A DNA stretch of 64,000 bases from Shewanella livingstonensis (GTDB lineage Bacteria > Pseudomonadota > Gammaproteobacteria > Enterobacterales > Shewanellaceae), in the NCBI RefSeq assembly GCF_003855395.1, contig NZ_CP034015.1, positions 4,536,001 through 4,600,000 on the forward strand. Reading direction: 5' to 3'. This document shows positions 48,236 to 57,523 of the stretch, piece by piece. The translations under genes and the position numbers were made by a program. Position 1 is the stretch's first letter. The number at the start of each line of letters is the position of its first letter. The notes below the pieces were generated by a model. The model was not told the DNA's origin. It did not search any database and was given only the letters and a program-made list of their open reading frames with translations.

Positions 48236-50392
48236 ATGCGTAAAACACTTATTACCACGGCAGTTAGTGCTGCACTGATACTTAGCGCGTGTTCAGAACA
48301 ATCAGCAGACACCGCCATGGCAGCCAAAACTACCGCAGATGCATCAAAAACAATGACCAAAGCACCTGCTATTGCCGACAACGTTCTGTTAACGCCAAGT
48401 CCTTTACAATACATGGCTCCACAGTTCGACAAGCTAAAAGCGAGCGATTACTTACCTGCATTTGAGCAAGGCATGCAAGAACACAAAGCTGAAATCGCCA
48501 CTATCACCAACAATAGTGAAGCGGCTACATTCGAAAACACTGTGGTTGCGTTAGAAAAAACCGGCGCTATTTTAGACCGTACTCAACGGGCGTTTTTTAA
48601 TCTGACAGGGCTTATTTCAGACGACAACTTTATCAGTGTCGAAGAGCAAATTGTGCCTAAATTAACGGCACACCAAGACAACATCTACCTTGATGAAAAG
48701 CTATTTGCTCGCATCCAAACTATTTATAAAAACAAAGCCACCCTAAAAGGCGAAGACTTACGCCTAGTTGAAGTCTACTACGACCGTTTTGTACGTGCCG
48801 GTGCTGAGTTATCAGTTGCAGACAAAACAACCATGCGAGAGCTAAACGGTGAGCTCGCTAAATTTGAAACCAGCTTTTCGCAAAACGTTTTAAAATCATT
48901 TACAGATGACGTTATCCTCATTGAAGATAAAGCTCAACTTGATGGCTTATCAGACAGCGACATCGCATCATTGGCCGCTGCAGCAAAAGATGCAGGTAAA
49001 ACCGGTTACATGATCACCTTAGTGAACACCACCACTCAGCCGCTTCTGTCTAGCCTTAAAAACCGTGATGTACGCAAACAGCTATGGGAAACCTCAGCGT
49101 ATCGCGCCATGGACACCAATGCACCGTTAAACATCAAAATTGCCCACCTGCGTGCACAAAAAGCCAAACTACTAGGCTACCCAACATGGGCGGCTTATGC
49201 CCTTGGCGATCAAATGGCCCAAACTCCAGAAGCGGTTTATGGCATTCTTGATGACTTAGCCCCTAAAGCTCTGGTTAAAGCGCAAATTGAAGCAGCAGAC
49301 ATTCAAGCTGAAATCGTTAAAGACGGCAAAGACTTCAAACTTGAACCGTGGGACTGGGCTTACTACGCAGAAAAAGTACGTAAAGCTAAATATGACTTAG
49401 ACGACGGCCAGGTTAAGCCATACTTTGAAATGAACACCGTATTAAACGATGGTTTATTCTTTGCGATGAACAAGCTTTATGGCATTACAGTTAAACCACG
49501 CACCGATTTGCCTGTATGGCAAAAAGACGTGACGGCTTACGAAATATTTAACCAAGACGGCAGTTCTATTGGTCTATTCTATTTAGACCCATATGCACGA
49601 CCTGGTAAACGTGGTGGCGCATGGATGGACGAGCTAGTTAGCCAGTCATTCTTGAAAAACACCAAGCCTGTGGTCTATAACGCGCTTAACATCCCTAAGC
49701 CAGCCGAAGGTCAGCCAACACTGATGACATTCGATGAAGTGAGCACTATGTTCCATGAATTTGGTCATGCTATTCACGGTCTATACTCACAAGTTAACTA
49801 TCCAAGCTTAGCGGGCACTTTAACTGCACGCGACTTTGTTGAGTTTCCATCACAAGCCAACGAAGACTGGAGCATCGAACCACAAGTGCTAGCCAACTAC
49901 GCTAAGCATTATCAAACTGGCGAGCCTATCCCTGCTGAGCTACTTGCAAAAGTATTAAAGTCGCATACCTTTAACCAAGGTTTTGGTACGGTTGAATACC
50001 TAGCCGCTGCGCTACTTGATATGGAATGGCACTCAATAGCTGCCGACACAGAAATCACTGATGTTGCAGCCTTTGAAAAACAAGCGCTAGCCAAACACGG
50101 TTTAGATTACACCCCAGTGCCACCACGCTACAAAACCACCTACTTTAGCCACAGCTTCGGCGGCGGTTACTCTGCGGGTTACTACGCGTACTTATGGACT
50201 GAAGTGTTTGCCGCTGACTCGTTCTCTTACATGATGTCACACGGTGGATTAACCTTAGAAAATGGCCAAAAGTACCGCGACACTATTTTGTCAAAAGGTA
50301 ACAGCCAAGATCTGATGCAAAGTTACATCGACTTTACGGGCAAAAAACCATCAACTGATGCCTTATTAAAGCGTCGTGGTTTAGTTAACTAA
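48236..50392 (+). CDS. dcp: Peptidyl-dipeptidase, M3 family, lipoprotein form
   Basis: Dcp removes C-terminal dipeptides from oligopeptides. The 718-residue protein starts with a lipobox signal (AALILSACSEQ, C19), so it is probably anchored in an envelope membrane; many Shewanella Dcp proteins have this form. The zinc site is TMFHEFGHAIHGLYS, with the third ligand Glu about 25 residues later (ARDFVEFPSQ). It is full length. AAGGATATTTTA precedes the ATG. Confidence 0.93.
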   Translation: MRKTLITTAVSAALILSACSEQSADTAMAAKTTADASKTMTKAPAIADNVLLTPSPLQYMAPQFDKLKASDYLPAFEQGMQEHKAEIATITNNSEAATFENTVVALEKTGAILDRTQRAFFNLTGLISDDNFISVEEQIVPKLTAHQDNIYLDEKLFARIQTIYKNKATLKGEDLRLVEVYYDRFVRAGAELSVADKTTMRELNGELAKFETSFSQNVLKSFTDDVILIEDKAQLDGLSDSDIASLAAAAKDAGKTGYMITLVNTTTQPLLSSLKNRDVRKQLWETSAYRAMDTNAPLNIKIAHLRAQKAKLLGYPTWAAYALGDQMAQTPEAVYGILDDLAPKALVKAQIEAADIQAEIVKDGKDFKLEPWDWAYYAEKVRKAKYDLDDGQVKPYFEMNTVLNDGLFFAMNKLYGITVKPRTDLPVWQKDVTAYEIFNQDGSSIGLFYLDPYARPGKRGGAWMDELVSQSFLKNTKPVVYNALNIPKPAEGQPTLMTFDEVSTMFHEFGHAIHGLYSQVNYPSLAGTLTARDFVEFPSQANEDWSIEPQVLANYAKHYQTGEPIPAELLAKVLKSHTFNQGFGTVEYLAAALLDMEWHSIAADTEITDVAAFEKQALAKHGLDYTPVPPRYKTTYFSHSFGGGYSAGYYAYLWTEVFAADSFSYMMSHGGLTLENGQKYRDTILSKGNSQDLMQSYIDFTGKKPSTDALLKRRGLVN

Positions 50393-50405
50393 AATACCGA
50401 AAATG

Positions 50406-50448
50406 CTTAGCCTCTCGATTTTAGTGGTTCATTAAGTCGAGAGCTAAG
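50406..50448 (+). terminator. Possible terminator of dcp
   Basis: CTTAGCCTCTCGA pairs with TCGAGAGCTAAG with one bulge. It has no T-run, so it may only be a stabilising hairpin. Confidence 0.35.
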
Positions 50449-50604
50449 CGAACAAACAAAAGCGGAACAGTAGTAAGTGGGTTGTTAAAAAGAGTGAATA
50501 TTGTGCAGTTGTGAGCTTTTTTGGCTCATTTTGCACATTTGTTGTGCCATTGAACACTTCAAGGCTTTACATTTTCGCCAATACCCTTATTATTCACCGC
50601 GTTC

Positions 50605-50694
50605 GGAGGGATGGCAGAGTGGTCGAATGCACCGGTCTTGAAAACCGGCAACGGTTTATCCCGTTCTAGGGTTCAAATCCCTATCCCTCCGCCA
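50605..50694 (+). tRNA. tRNA-Ser (anticodon TGA)
   Basis: The acceptor stem GGAGGGA/TCCCTCC (50605-50611 with 50684-50690) is perfect, followed by discriminator G and an encoded CCA. The anticodon loop CTTGAAA contains TGA. A long variable arm (CAACGGTTTATCCCGTT) marks it as class II serine tRNA; GGTTCAAATCC forms the T loop. It is followed by a terminator and an integrase gene, so its 3' end is probably an attachment site. Confidence 0.97.
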
Positions 50695-50706
50695 CATTAA
50701 ATACGA

Positions 50707-50737
50707 GAAAAGCCGTTGATTATCAACGGCTTTTTTT
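50707..50737 (+). terminator. Terminator after tRNA-Ser
   Basis: GAAAAGCCGTTGA-type arm pairs with TCAACGGC followed by seven T residues, with a TTA loop. It is a standard Rho-independent terminator. Confidence 0.85.
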
Positions 50738-50781
50738 GTTTTTGGCGTTTGAGGGGCTCTCCATAAGGATTGACTCAGACA

Positions 50782-52113
50782 ATGTATCTTTATCGAGCAC
50801 CCAACAACGTATACTTTACACGTATCTGTTTAGCCAAATATTTACGCGACAAGGGCTTTCCCTTTGACGTAAAAGTCTCCTTACTCACTCGTGACAGAGC
50901 AGAAGCAGTCATCCGTAACATTGATGTTGCCGGAGCACTCAAAAAAATCATCAAGTCTATTGACCATCAAACCCGTATTAATGACTTTATTCGCTACGTT
51001 GATGAGGTCATTAACAATCTTAGAGCTCAGTTTGATGCAGCTGATCCTGATATTACATTCAACATCACGCAAAAACCTCATTCTATCCCCATTAGAGAGA
51101 CTAAATTGTCTCAGCATCGTGAAACTACCTCTGTGGCGCAAGCAAAGCCTGTTATTGGGTTAAACGAAGCATTAAGCGCATTTATTATCTCAAAACAAAA
51201 ATCAGCCATTAGGCCTCTGTCTATCAAGCAGCTTGAGCAGCGTACTCGGCATTTTATTGATACCGTATCATCAAAATCCATTCTTAAAACCAAGCTTAAA
51301 ACTGATGATAAATGTGTGCATGACATCACCAGTGCTGATGCGATGACCTATCGCGATGAGTTACTGACCCAAGGCCGAAGCTACAAAAGCAATAAAGAGT
51401 ACTTAGCTGCCATATTTCAGTTCTTTAAGTGGTGCCAGTTAATGAACTATTGCAACCACAACCCCTTTGAAAGCGTTACTGTCGGACAAAAACCAAAAGC
51501 TAAACCGAATCAAGCTAGAGACCGCTGGACGCACACTGAACTTAAACGACTACTTCGCAGCTCATCATTCAAGGCTTCAACAACCGATTTCAAATGGGTC
51601 ACCCGTTTGATGCTTTATGGTGGTTTAAGGCCTTCAGAAGCTTGCCAGCTCAAACCTGGAGATATCAAACTAATCGACGGCATACACTGCATTAGCATTG
51701 ATGACAGTGGCGCTGTACAACGATTAAAGAACCTCAATGCTAAACGTTATGTGCCAATACATCAGCACTTGCTTGAGCTAGGCTTTATTGCGTTTGTTGA
51801 GCAACGAAAAACAACACATACCCAGCTGTTTGATTATAAACCTGTAGGCATCATTGAAGATTGGTCAAAAACTTACTGTAAACAGCTCGCCAAGCTTCAA
51901 ACCGAAATCGGCATGCAAGCGAATCAGCGTCCAACCGCCTACGGCCTAAGACACACGTTTATCGATGAAATGAAGCAATTAGATATCAGTGAGCACATCG
52001 TGGCGCAAATCGTCGGTCACGCTAATCCCAACATCACTTTCAGTCGTTACGGCAAAGATATAAACGTTGCTGCATTGCTTAAGGATATTGAGAAAATTGA
52101 CTATCAAATTTGA
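50782..52113 (+). CDS. int: Tyrosine-family integrase of a tRNA-Ser island
   Basis: The 443-residue protein (ATG at 50782; a TTG at 50770 is an alternative) has an N-terminal arm-binding-like part (YLYRAPNNVYFTRICLAKYL), a core-binding domain (about 125-225) and the catalytic residues Arg in GGLRPSEACQLK, His/Arg in YGLRHTFIDEM, His in VGHANPNITF and Tyr in SRYGKD. The gene points away from tRNA-Ser, 88 bases after it, the classic arrangement for a genomic island or prophage. No second copy of the tRNA end is visible downstream in the window. Confidence 0.9.
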   Translation: MYLYRAPNNVYFTRICLAKYLRDKGFPFDVKVSLLTRDRAEAVIRNIDVAGALKKIIKSIDHQTRINDFIRYVDEVINNLRAQFDAADPDITFNITQKPHSIPIRETKLSQHRETTSVAQAKPVIGLNEALSAFIISKQKSAIRPLSIKQLEQRTRHFIDTVSSKSILKTKLKTDDKCVHDITSADAMTYRDELLTQGRSYKSNKEYLAAIFQFFKWCQLMNYCNHNPFESVTVGQKPKAKPNQARDRWTHTELKRLLRSSSFKASTTDFKWVTRLMLYGGLRPSEACQLKPGDIKLIDGIHCISIDDSGAVQRLKNLNAKRYVPIHQHLLELGFIAFVEQRKTTHTQLFDYKPVGIIEDWSKTYCKQLAKLQTEIGMQANQRPTAYGLRHTFIDEMKQLDISEHIVAQIVGHANPNITFSRYGKDINVAALLKDIEKIDYQI

Positions 52114-52261
52114 TGATCGGGTGTGGTTAATAAATAAACTTTAAACCTAAATTAACAATCTGTCTCGATTGGCAGTAACAGTGTCAGTTGAGGCACAAAC
52201 ACTGCCAAAGCTGTCATTATTTCGCTACAGCAGAGAGCGAGAGATTTGGCTGTTGAAAATG

Positions 52262-52372
52262 GCTCGCAGTCGGTGAGTGCGAAGCAAAAAACAGCCCACA
52301 ATTATGTGGGACTAGTACGTAACCCGGTACGCTTGTATCCCACTTTTTGTTCCAAAAAGGTCGGATACAAGC
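52262..52372. ncRNA. Three consecutive hairpins, possible structured RNA or recombination site
   Basis: GCTCGCA/TGCGAAGC (52262-52285, one bulge), CCCACA-ATTA-TGTGGG (52295-52310) and a 42-base hairpin (GCTTGTATCC at 52331-52340 with GGATACAAGC at 52363-52372, plus inner CTTTTTG/CAAAAAG) follow each other in a 409-base gap without a gene (52114-52522). It lies just after the integrase gene. No known RNA class was recognised. Confidence 0.4.
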
Positions 52373-52522
52373 TCGGGCAAGGGGAAGCCCTTTGAACCCT
52401 ATAGGCGCAATCTACTGGTATTTTTTATTGTAAACAACTTAAGGTGTGCCAATTTTGAATTGAGTAGTTCATTATTCTAATTGTTGGTATATTTGGGGTT
52501 ATCACAAATCCAGCCTGAAATG

Positions 52523-52687
52523 TTACATGGCTATTGATTTGGCTTCACTAATAACCTTATTCTGTGATTCAGTTGCCTTCTTGATAACCTCAGCATACAC
52601 ACGCTCTTTCTCTGCAGAACTTGCGTTCATAACAAAGGCTGAAAGCTTAGATGTGGTAACTTTATTTTTAGATACATTTGTCGACAT
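52523..52687 (-). CDS. Small protein after the zeta-like toxin, possible antitoxin
   Basis: The 54-residue frame starts at the ATG at 52687, with GAGAA eight bases upstream, and ends in TAA at 52523. It reads MSTNVSKNKVTTSKLSAF, then NASSAEKERVYAEVIKKA and a helical tail. It lies 21 bases downstream of the zeta-like gene in the same direction. It is hydrophilic and mostly helical, with no recognised domain. The overlapping plus-strand frame at 52527-52712 is not a gene. Confidence 0.6.
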   Translation of the reverse strand: MSTNVSKNKVTTSKLSAFVMNASSAEKERVYAEVIKKATESQNKVISEAKSIAM

Positions 52688-52708
52688 AGGTTTCTCACAT
52701 AAAATAGT

Positions 52709-53434
52709 CTAAAAAATAGGCTCAGGAGGTAAGTTTAACAGCCTTATTAATTCTGTGCGAGTGTATTCATTCCTAATATGATGCTCTACCGCTGTAATAT
52801 TGTCATGGTAAATATGAGTGCTACCATCGTTGTTTTTTATAAGTAAATCTATCTTAATCGAAGCACCGTATTTGGTTTTGACTTGCCTAACGACTTTTTG
52901 TGAATTTAAGAATTGATCAATAAATATAGAGGGTAAAATACCACGGCCTTCAAGCTTTTCTCTTGCTTGTACAAATTCCCAAGCTAATTCAGGCTCTTGA
53001 TACACAAAAATAATGAGTACTGCTCGATTTCGCATTAAGGAGCGATCAATATTTTTGCAGGCAACATCAAAGTTTGACAACGTTCCATCTAAAATAAAGC
53101 TTTGGTCATTATTGAAAATTCTGTCTAAAGTGCGTTCAACTATAAAACTGACTGCTTTTTGAAACAAATACGAGTTTTTACCTGTGTATTCTTGGAAGTA
53201 AACTCTTAGTTCATCAGGGTCAAGTCTTATAATTCCTGTTTCATCAAACACTTCAATAAACGCCTTTGACGCCTCTGTTTTACCTGCGCCAGGAGAACCA
53301 CACATAAAGATAGAGACAGGCTGTTGATCTGCTGGATATTTGCCTAAATCGGTTAGTTCACGTGCTATACGAGTTCGATTTGCTTTTGCAAATATAATTG
53401 CTTGAGTTTCAATTTCAGTCTCTTGCTCTGTCAT
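52709..53434 (-). CDS. Zeta-toxin-family kinase
   Basis: The 241-residue protein has a Walker A motif CGSPGAGKTEASKAF near residue 45, the Asp-rich segment RLDPDELRVYFQ, FILDGTLSNFD (Walker B-like) and basic REKLEGRG that could contact substrate. This fits zeta/PezT-type kinases, which phosphorylate UDP-N-acetylglucosamine; some relatives modify other substrates. No epsilon or PezA gene precedes it; instead a 54-residue frame follows. It is divergent from the Rhs fragment. Confidence 0.85.
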   Translation of the reverse strand: MTEQETEIETQAIIFAKANRTRIARELTDLGKYPADQQPVSIFMCGSPGAGKTEASKAFIEVFDETGIIRLDPDELRVYFQEYTGKNSYLFQKAVSFIVERTLDRIFNNDQSFILDGTLSNFDVACKNIDRSLMRNRAVLIIFVYQEPELAWEFVQAREKLEGRGILPSIFIDQFLNSQKVVRQVKTKYGASIKIDLLIKNNDGSTHIYHDNITAVEHHIRNEYTRTELIRLLNLPPEPIF

Positions 53435-53519
53435 AGCCTGTGGTAACGTTTCTAGAATAGAACAGCATGATACCAGTCAATATAAATTGGGTATAAATAT
53501 ATCTGAGTTTTTTATACGC

Positions 53520-55454
53520 ATGTTAATCGACAATGCCACCGCCTATCGTTTTGACGACAATGGTTATTTAATCGAAGACTACCAACGTTTTACTGATGGT
53601 TCCGAGCAATCACTGCGCATAGTCGATGAGTACAGCGCCTTTGGCAGTATTAATCAACAAACGTTCAGTAACCATTATGTTCAACAGTTTAGCCGTAATT
53701 TAGCCGGTTCACCGACGAGTATCTGTACCAGTTCTTCTGGAGGGTGCAGTACTATCGGGGTGCAATACTTAAATTATGATTATGATGGAATGGGTAATTT
53801 AGCCTTTCAACACAATGTGATTACCCAGTTCAAAGAAAGCTACAACTATGACGAGCTCATGCGGGTTGATGACTCAACTAAAACGTACAAAGGTATCACC
53901 TATGCTGCGGTTAATTATGACTATGACGCCGCAGGTAATATCCTTGTTAAAGGCGATTACGGCAGTCAGTATCTTTACGGTAGTGTAGGCAAAGGTGCTG
54001 GCGGTAATGCAGGCCCTAACGCCATTAGGCAGTTTATTCGTGGTGGTACAAAAACCTTCACCTATGACAATAACGGTAACAGGCTCACCGGTGATGGCGT
54101 AACGTTAACCTATAACGACCAAAACAAGCCGTTAACGGTTGACCGCAATAATGTAAAAAGTACATTCAGTTACGATGCCAATGGTAACCGCTATAAACAG
54201 GTTAAGCAGCAAAACGGTAGTGTGGTATCGACCACGTATTATGTGGGCAGTTTTGAGCGTGAAGTGACCTTAAGCAGTACGGTAGATAAAACCTACATTG
54301 GTGACCACACCATTAAGATGAAAGCCCATGTGGGCAGCTTAGGTAATCAATCACCGTTCCAGCATGTACTGCGCGACCATTTAGGCAGTGTCGATACCTT
54401 GATGGATGCCAGAACCGGAGCAGTATTACAGCACCGAGGTTATGATGTGTTTGGTCGTCCAAGAGACATCGCATCAGGTAATGCGTTATTAAGTAGCTGG
54501 CAGGGGGTAACCAAAGGCTTTACAGACCATGAGCATTTGAACGAGCAAGAGCTTATTCACATGAACGGGCGGATTTACGATTTCAACATCGGTCGCTTTT
54601 TAAGTGTTGACCCGTTTTTGCAGTTCCCAGAGAATAGCCAAAGCGCTAATCCGTATTCGTATATTTTGAATAATCCGATGAGTGGGGTTGACCCGACTGG
54701 GTATAGATCTGAAGAATTAGACGAGGTTATATCAGGTAAGGCGTTTGAGAAGCTTGAGAAAGATGAAAGTGGTAATCTCTATGTGACAGCTGATGGGGAA
54801 ACTTATAAATTAACTTCAGTCTCAAATGGCGAGAAGAACTTTTCCATATCATTTGACGGTAATGGTGGCGGTACCGCGCAAGTTGGTAAGGTGTCTGGGG
54901 CAGTTAACCTGCATAAAGGAGATAGTGGTACTAATGTAAATCAAAACCAAGACAACTCAGGATTTGGTGCTGATGATGCCGCTTCCATTGGGGTTGGGTT
55001 TACTCCTGTTGGCATAGCAGCCGATGTATATACTGCGGTAACTGGTGAAGACTTCTTCACTGGCGAGGATGTATCTGGTTTATGGAGATGGGCTGGGCTA
55101 ATACCATTCGCTAGTGAGGCTAGAAAGCTAGGCAATGTCGCTGAAGCCGTGGGTGATGCCGCAACCCAGACTATTAGGCAATCAAATCACGTTAGCAACG
55201 TCATTCGTGCTCCCAAAGAAATCCCCGGTATTTCAGGTCTTAATAGGGTCAAATCTAAGACCCCAATTCAGGGTGGAGGCGGCCTTAGGGAAAGATGGAA
55301 AGACAAGAAAGGGAAAATTTACGAATGGGATTCGAGGCATGGCGAATTGGAAATGTACAATAAATCAGGTAAGCACCTAGGTTCATTTGACCCGCAAACA
55401 GGCAAGCAATTAGGTGATGCGATTAAATCCAGAAATATCAAGAAATTCCTTTAG
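53520..55454 (+). CDS. Truncated Rhs protein with a colicin E3-type 16S rRNase toxin
   Basis: The N-terminal Rhs region is missing; the frame starts within YD repeats (NYDYDAAGNI, FTYDNNGNRL, YDANGNRYK) and runs through the core end DPFLQFPENSQSANPYSY, SGVDPTGY. The last 59 residues form the toxin: RERWKDKKGKIYEWDS and HGELEMYNKSGKHLGS. They match the colicin E3 rRNase, with D615, H618, E622 and R649 at the places of D510, H513, E517 and R545 (numbered from a 655-residue frame starting at a TTG at 53487). It would cleave 16S rRNA at the decoding site. No secretion signal or start is visible, so it may be an orphan tip. Confidence 0.88.
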   Translation: MLIDNATAYRFDDNGYLIEDYQRFTDGSEQSLRIVDEYSAFGSINQQTFSNHYVQQFSRNLAGSPTSICTSSSGGCSTIGVQYLNYDYDGMGNLAFQHNVITQFKESYNYDELMRVDDSTKTYKGITYAAVNYDYDAAGNILVKGDYGSQYLYGSVGKGAGGNAGPNAIRQFIRGGTKTFTYDNNGNRLTGDGVTLTYNDQNKPLTVDRNNVKSTFSYDANGNRYKQVKQQNGSVVSTTYYVGSFEREVTLSSTVDKTYIGDHTIKMKAHVGSLGNQSPFQHVLRDHLGSVDTLMDARTGAVLQHRGYDVFGRPRDIASGNALLSSWQGVTKGFTDHEHLNEQELIHMNGRIYDFNIGRFLSVDPFLQFPENSQSANPYSYILNNPMSGVDPTGYRSEELDEVISGKAFEKLEKDESGNLYVTADGETYKLTSVSNGEKNFSISFDGNGGGTAQVGKVSGAVNLHKGDSGTNVNQNQDNSGFGADDAASIGVGFTPVGIAADVYTAVTGEDFFTGEDVSGLWRWAGLIPFASEARKLGNVAEAVGDAATQTIRQSNHVSNVIRAPKEIPGISGLNRVKSKTPIQGGGGLRERWKDKKGKIYEWDSRHGELEMYNKSGKHLGSFDPQTGKQLGDAIKSRNIKKFL

Positions 55455-55463
55455 GTGAATAAT

Positions 55464-55694
55464 ATGAGTAAGTGGTATGTCGTATGGTACGAGAAGAATG
55501 GCGAAAAAATGATTGGTGAACAATCAATTGCGTTAACTCTACCCGAAATCAGAGAAGTGCTTGGTGTAGAGGCTGACAATCCATTAGAGGGGTGCTGGCC
55601 AGTTAAAGAAGGTGCAGCGAAGCATTTATCCGAAAGGGTAGATATGACTATAAACCTCGTTAAGTTTGATTACTTCCTAGAGTCATATAGTTAA
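55464..55694 (+). CDS. Immunity protein, colicin E3 immunity (Im3)-like
   Basis: The ATG at 55464 has AGGTG seven bases upstream and follows the toxin stop by nine bases. The 76-residue acidic protein can be lined up with Im3: WYEKNGEK against WFDKSTED, REVLGV against MESLGV, EGCWPV against NGCFDV, and a C-terminal KFDYF against SFDYR. Im3 binds the E3 nuclease domain and blocks it. The alignment was made by eye from memory of Im3, but the position supports it strongly. Confidence 0.8.
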   Translation: MSKWYVVWYEKNGEKMIGEQSIALTLPEIREVLGVEADNPLEGCWPVKEGAAKHLSERVDMTINLVKFDYFLESYS

Positions 55695-55790
55695 TCTTTT
55701 TAGCGAGCAGCCTATAGTTGCTCACTAACTTCATCATTACTAGCAATTTCTAATAAATAAGACACCCATAATTATTTCATACCAACTACG

Positions 55791-56273
55791 ACTATGACGC
55801 CGCAGGTAATATCCTTGTTAAAGGCGATTACGGCAGTCAGTATCTTTACGGTAGTGTAGGCAAAGGTGCTGGCGGTAATGCAGGACCTAACGCCATTAGG
55901 CAGTTTATCCGTGGTGGTACAAAAACGTTCACCTATGACAATAACGGTAACAGGCTCACGGGTGATGGGGTAACGTTAACCTATAACGACCAAAACAAGC
56001 CGTTAACGGTAGACCGCAATAATGTAAAAAGCACATTCAGTTACGATGCCAATGGTAACCGCTATAAACAGGTTAAACAGCAAAGTGGTAGCGTGGTATC
56101 GACCACGTATTATGTGGGCAGTTTTGAGCGTGAAGTGACCTTAAGCAGTACGGTAGATAAAACCTACATTGGTGACCACACCATTAAGATGAAAGCCCAT
56201 GTGGGCAGCTTAGGTAATCAATCACCGTTCCAGCACGTACTGCGAGACCATTTAGGCAGTGTTGATACCTTGA
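55791..56273 (+). pseudogene. Duplicated Rhs core fragment
   Basis: This block repeats 53920-54402 with a constant offset of 1871 and a few base changes. It starts at CTATGACGCCGCAGG and ends at GATACCTTGA, where the repeat jumps to the leader of the HUH transposase. Such leftovers arise when an Rhs tip is replaced by a new toxin-immunity pair. It cannot be translated as a full gene. Confidence 0.9.
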
Positions 56274-56278
56274 CATTA

Positions 56279-57523
56279 AATAACATGGCCACCCATTCTA
56301 ACTGGCTAAATATTGAGCGCTCCACTACGCTTTATTTACCCTTTCCAAACGGTAATTAAAGATGGCCAGACCAAGACAAACCCTCGTGAGTTTAGAAGAT
56401 ACGCCTTACTATCACTGCTGCTCGCGTGTGGTGCGTAAGGCATTTTTATGTGGTTTTGATAAATCTACAGGTGAGAACTTTGAACATCGGCGTGAGTGGG
56501 TCGATTCACGCATTCTTGAGTTAGCGACCATCTTTGCTATTGATATCTGTGCTTATGTCGTGATGAGTAATCATTTGCATGTAGTGTTGAAAGTCGATGC
56601 TGACAAAGTAAAACAGTGGTCAGATAAAGAAGTGCTCACTCAATGGCACAAAGGTTTTAAGGGCACGTTACTCACGCACAAATACCTTAAAGAGGAAGAC
56701 CTTAACCAGCTTGAGCTTCAAACGGTTAATGAATGCATTACCGAATATCGACAACGCTTAATTGATATCAGCTGGTTTATGCGCTCACTCAGTGAGCCCA
56801 TCGCCAGAATGGCCAACAAAGAAGATAAGTGCACAGGCCGATTCTGGGAAGGACGTTTTAAGTCTCAGGCTTTGCTTGATGAAGCCGCAGTTTTAGCCTG
56901 CAATAACATGGCCACCCATTCTAACTGGCTAAACATTGAGCGCTCCACTACGCTTTATTTACCCTTTCCAAACGGTAATTAAAGATGGCCAGACCAAGAC
57001 AAACCCTCGTGAGTTTAGAAGATACGCCTTACTATCACTGCTGCTCGCGTGTGGTGCGTAAGGCATTTTTATGTGGTTTTGATAAATCTACAGGTGAGAA
57101 CTTTGAACATCGGCGTGAGTGGGTCGATTCACGCATTCTTGAGTTAGCGACCATCTTTGCTATTGATATCTGTGCTTATGTCGTGATGAGTAATCATTTG
57201 CATGTAGTGTTGAAAGTCGATGCTGACAAAGTAAAACAGTGGTCAGATAAAGAAGTGCTCACTCAATGGCACAAAGGTTTTAAGGGCACGTTACTCACGC
57301 ACAAATACCTTAAAGAGGAAGACCTTAACCAGCTTGAGCTTCAAACGGTTAATGAATGCATTACCGAATATCGACAACGCTTAATTGATATCAGCTGGTT
57401 TATGCGCTCACTCAGTGAGCCCATCGCCAGAATGGCCAACAAAGAAGATAAGTGCACAGGCCGATTCTGGGAAGGACGTTTTAAGTCTCAGGCTTTGCTT
57501 GATGAAGCCGCAGTTTTAGCCTG
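56279..57523 (+). repeat. Tandem duplication of 623 bp (transposase leader and 5' part)
   Basis: 56279-56901 is repeated at 56902-57523 with a difference at the TATTGAG/CATTGAG position. Each unit has an 83-base leader ending in AACGGTAATTAAAG followed by the start of the transposase. The high identity points to a recent duplication. Confidence 0.9.
56362..56982 (+). pseudogene. Truncated HUH (Y1) transposase copy
   Basis: The first 180 residues equal those of the complete copy at 56985. After VLAC the frame runs into the next leader and ends with 26 foreign residues. The HUH motif (MSNHLHVVL) remains, but the C-terminal third is lost. Confidence 0.88.

Noticed and set aside
52527..52712. 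Plus-strand 61-codon frame
   Set aside because: It overlaps the minus-strand 54-codon frame, which has a ribosome site, charged helical composition and the direction of the zeta-like gene.
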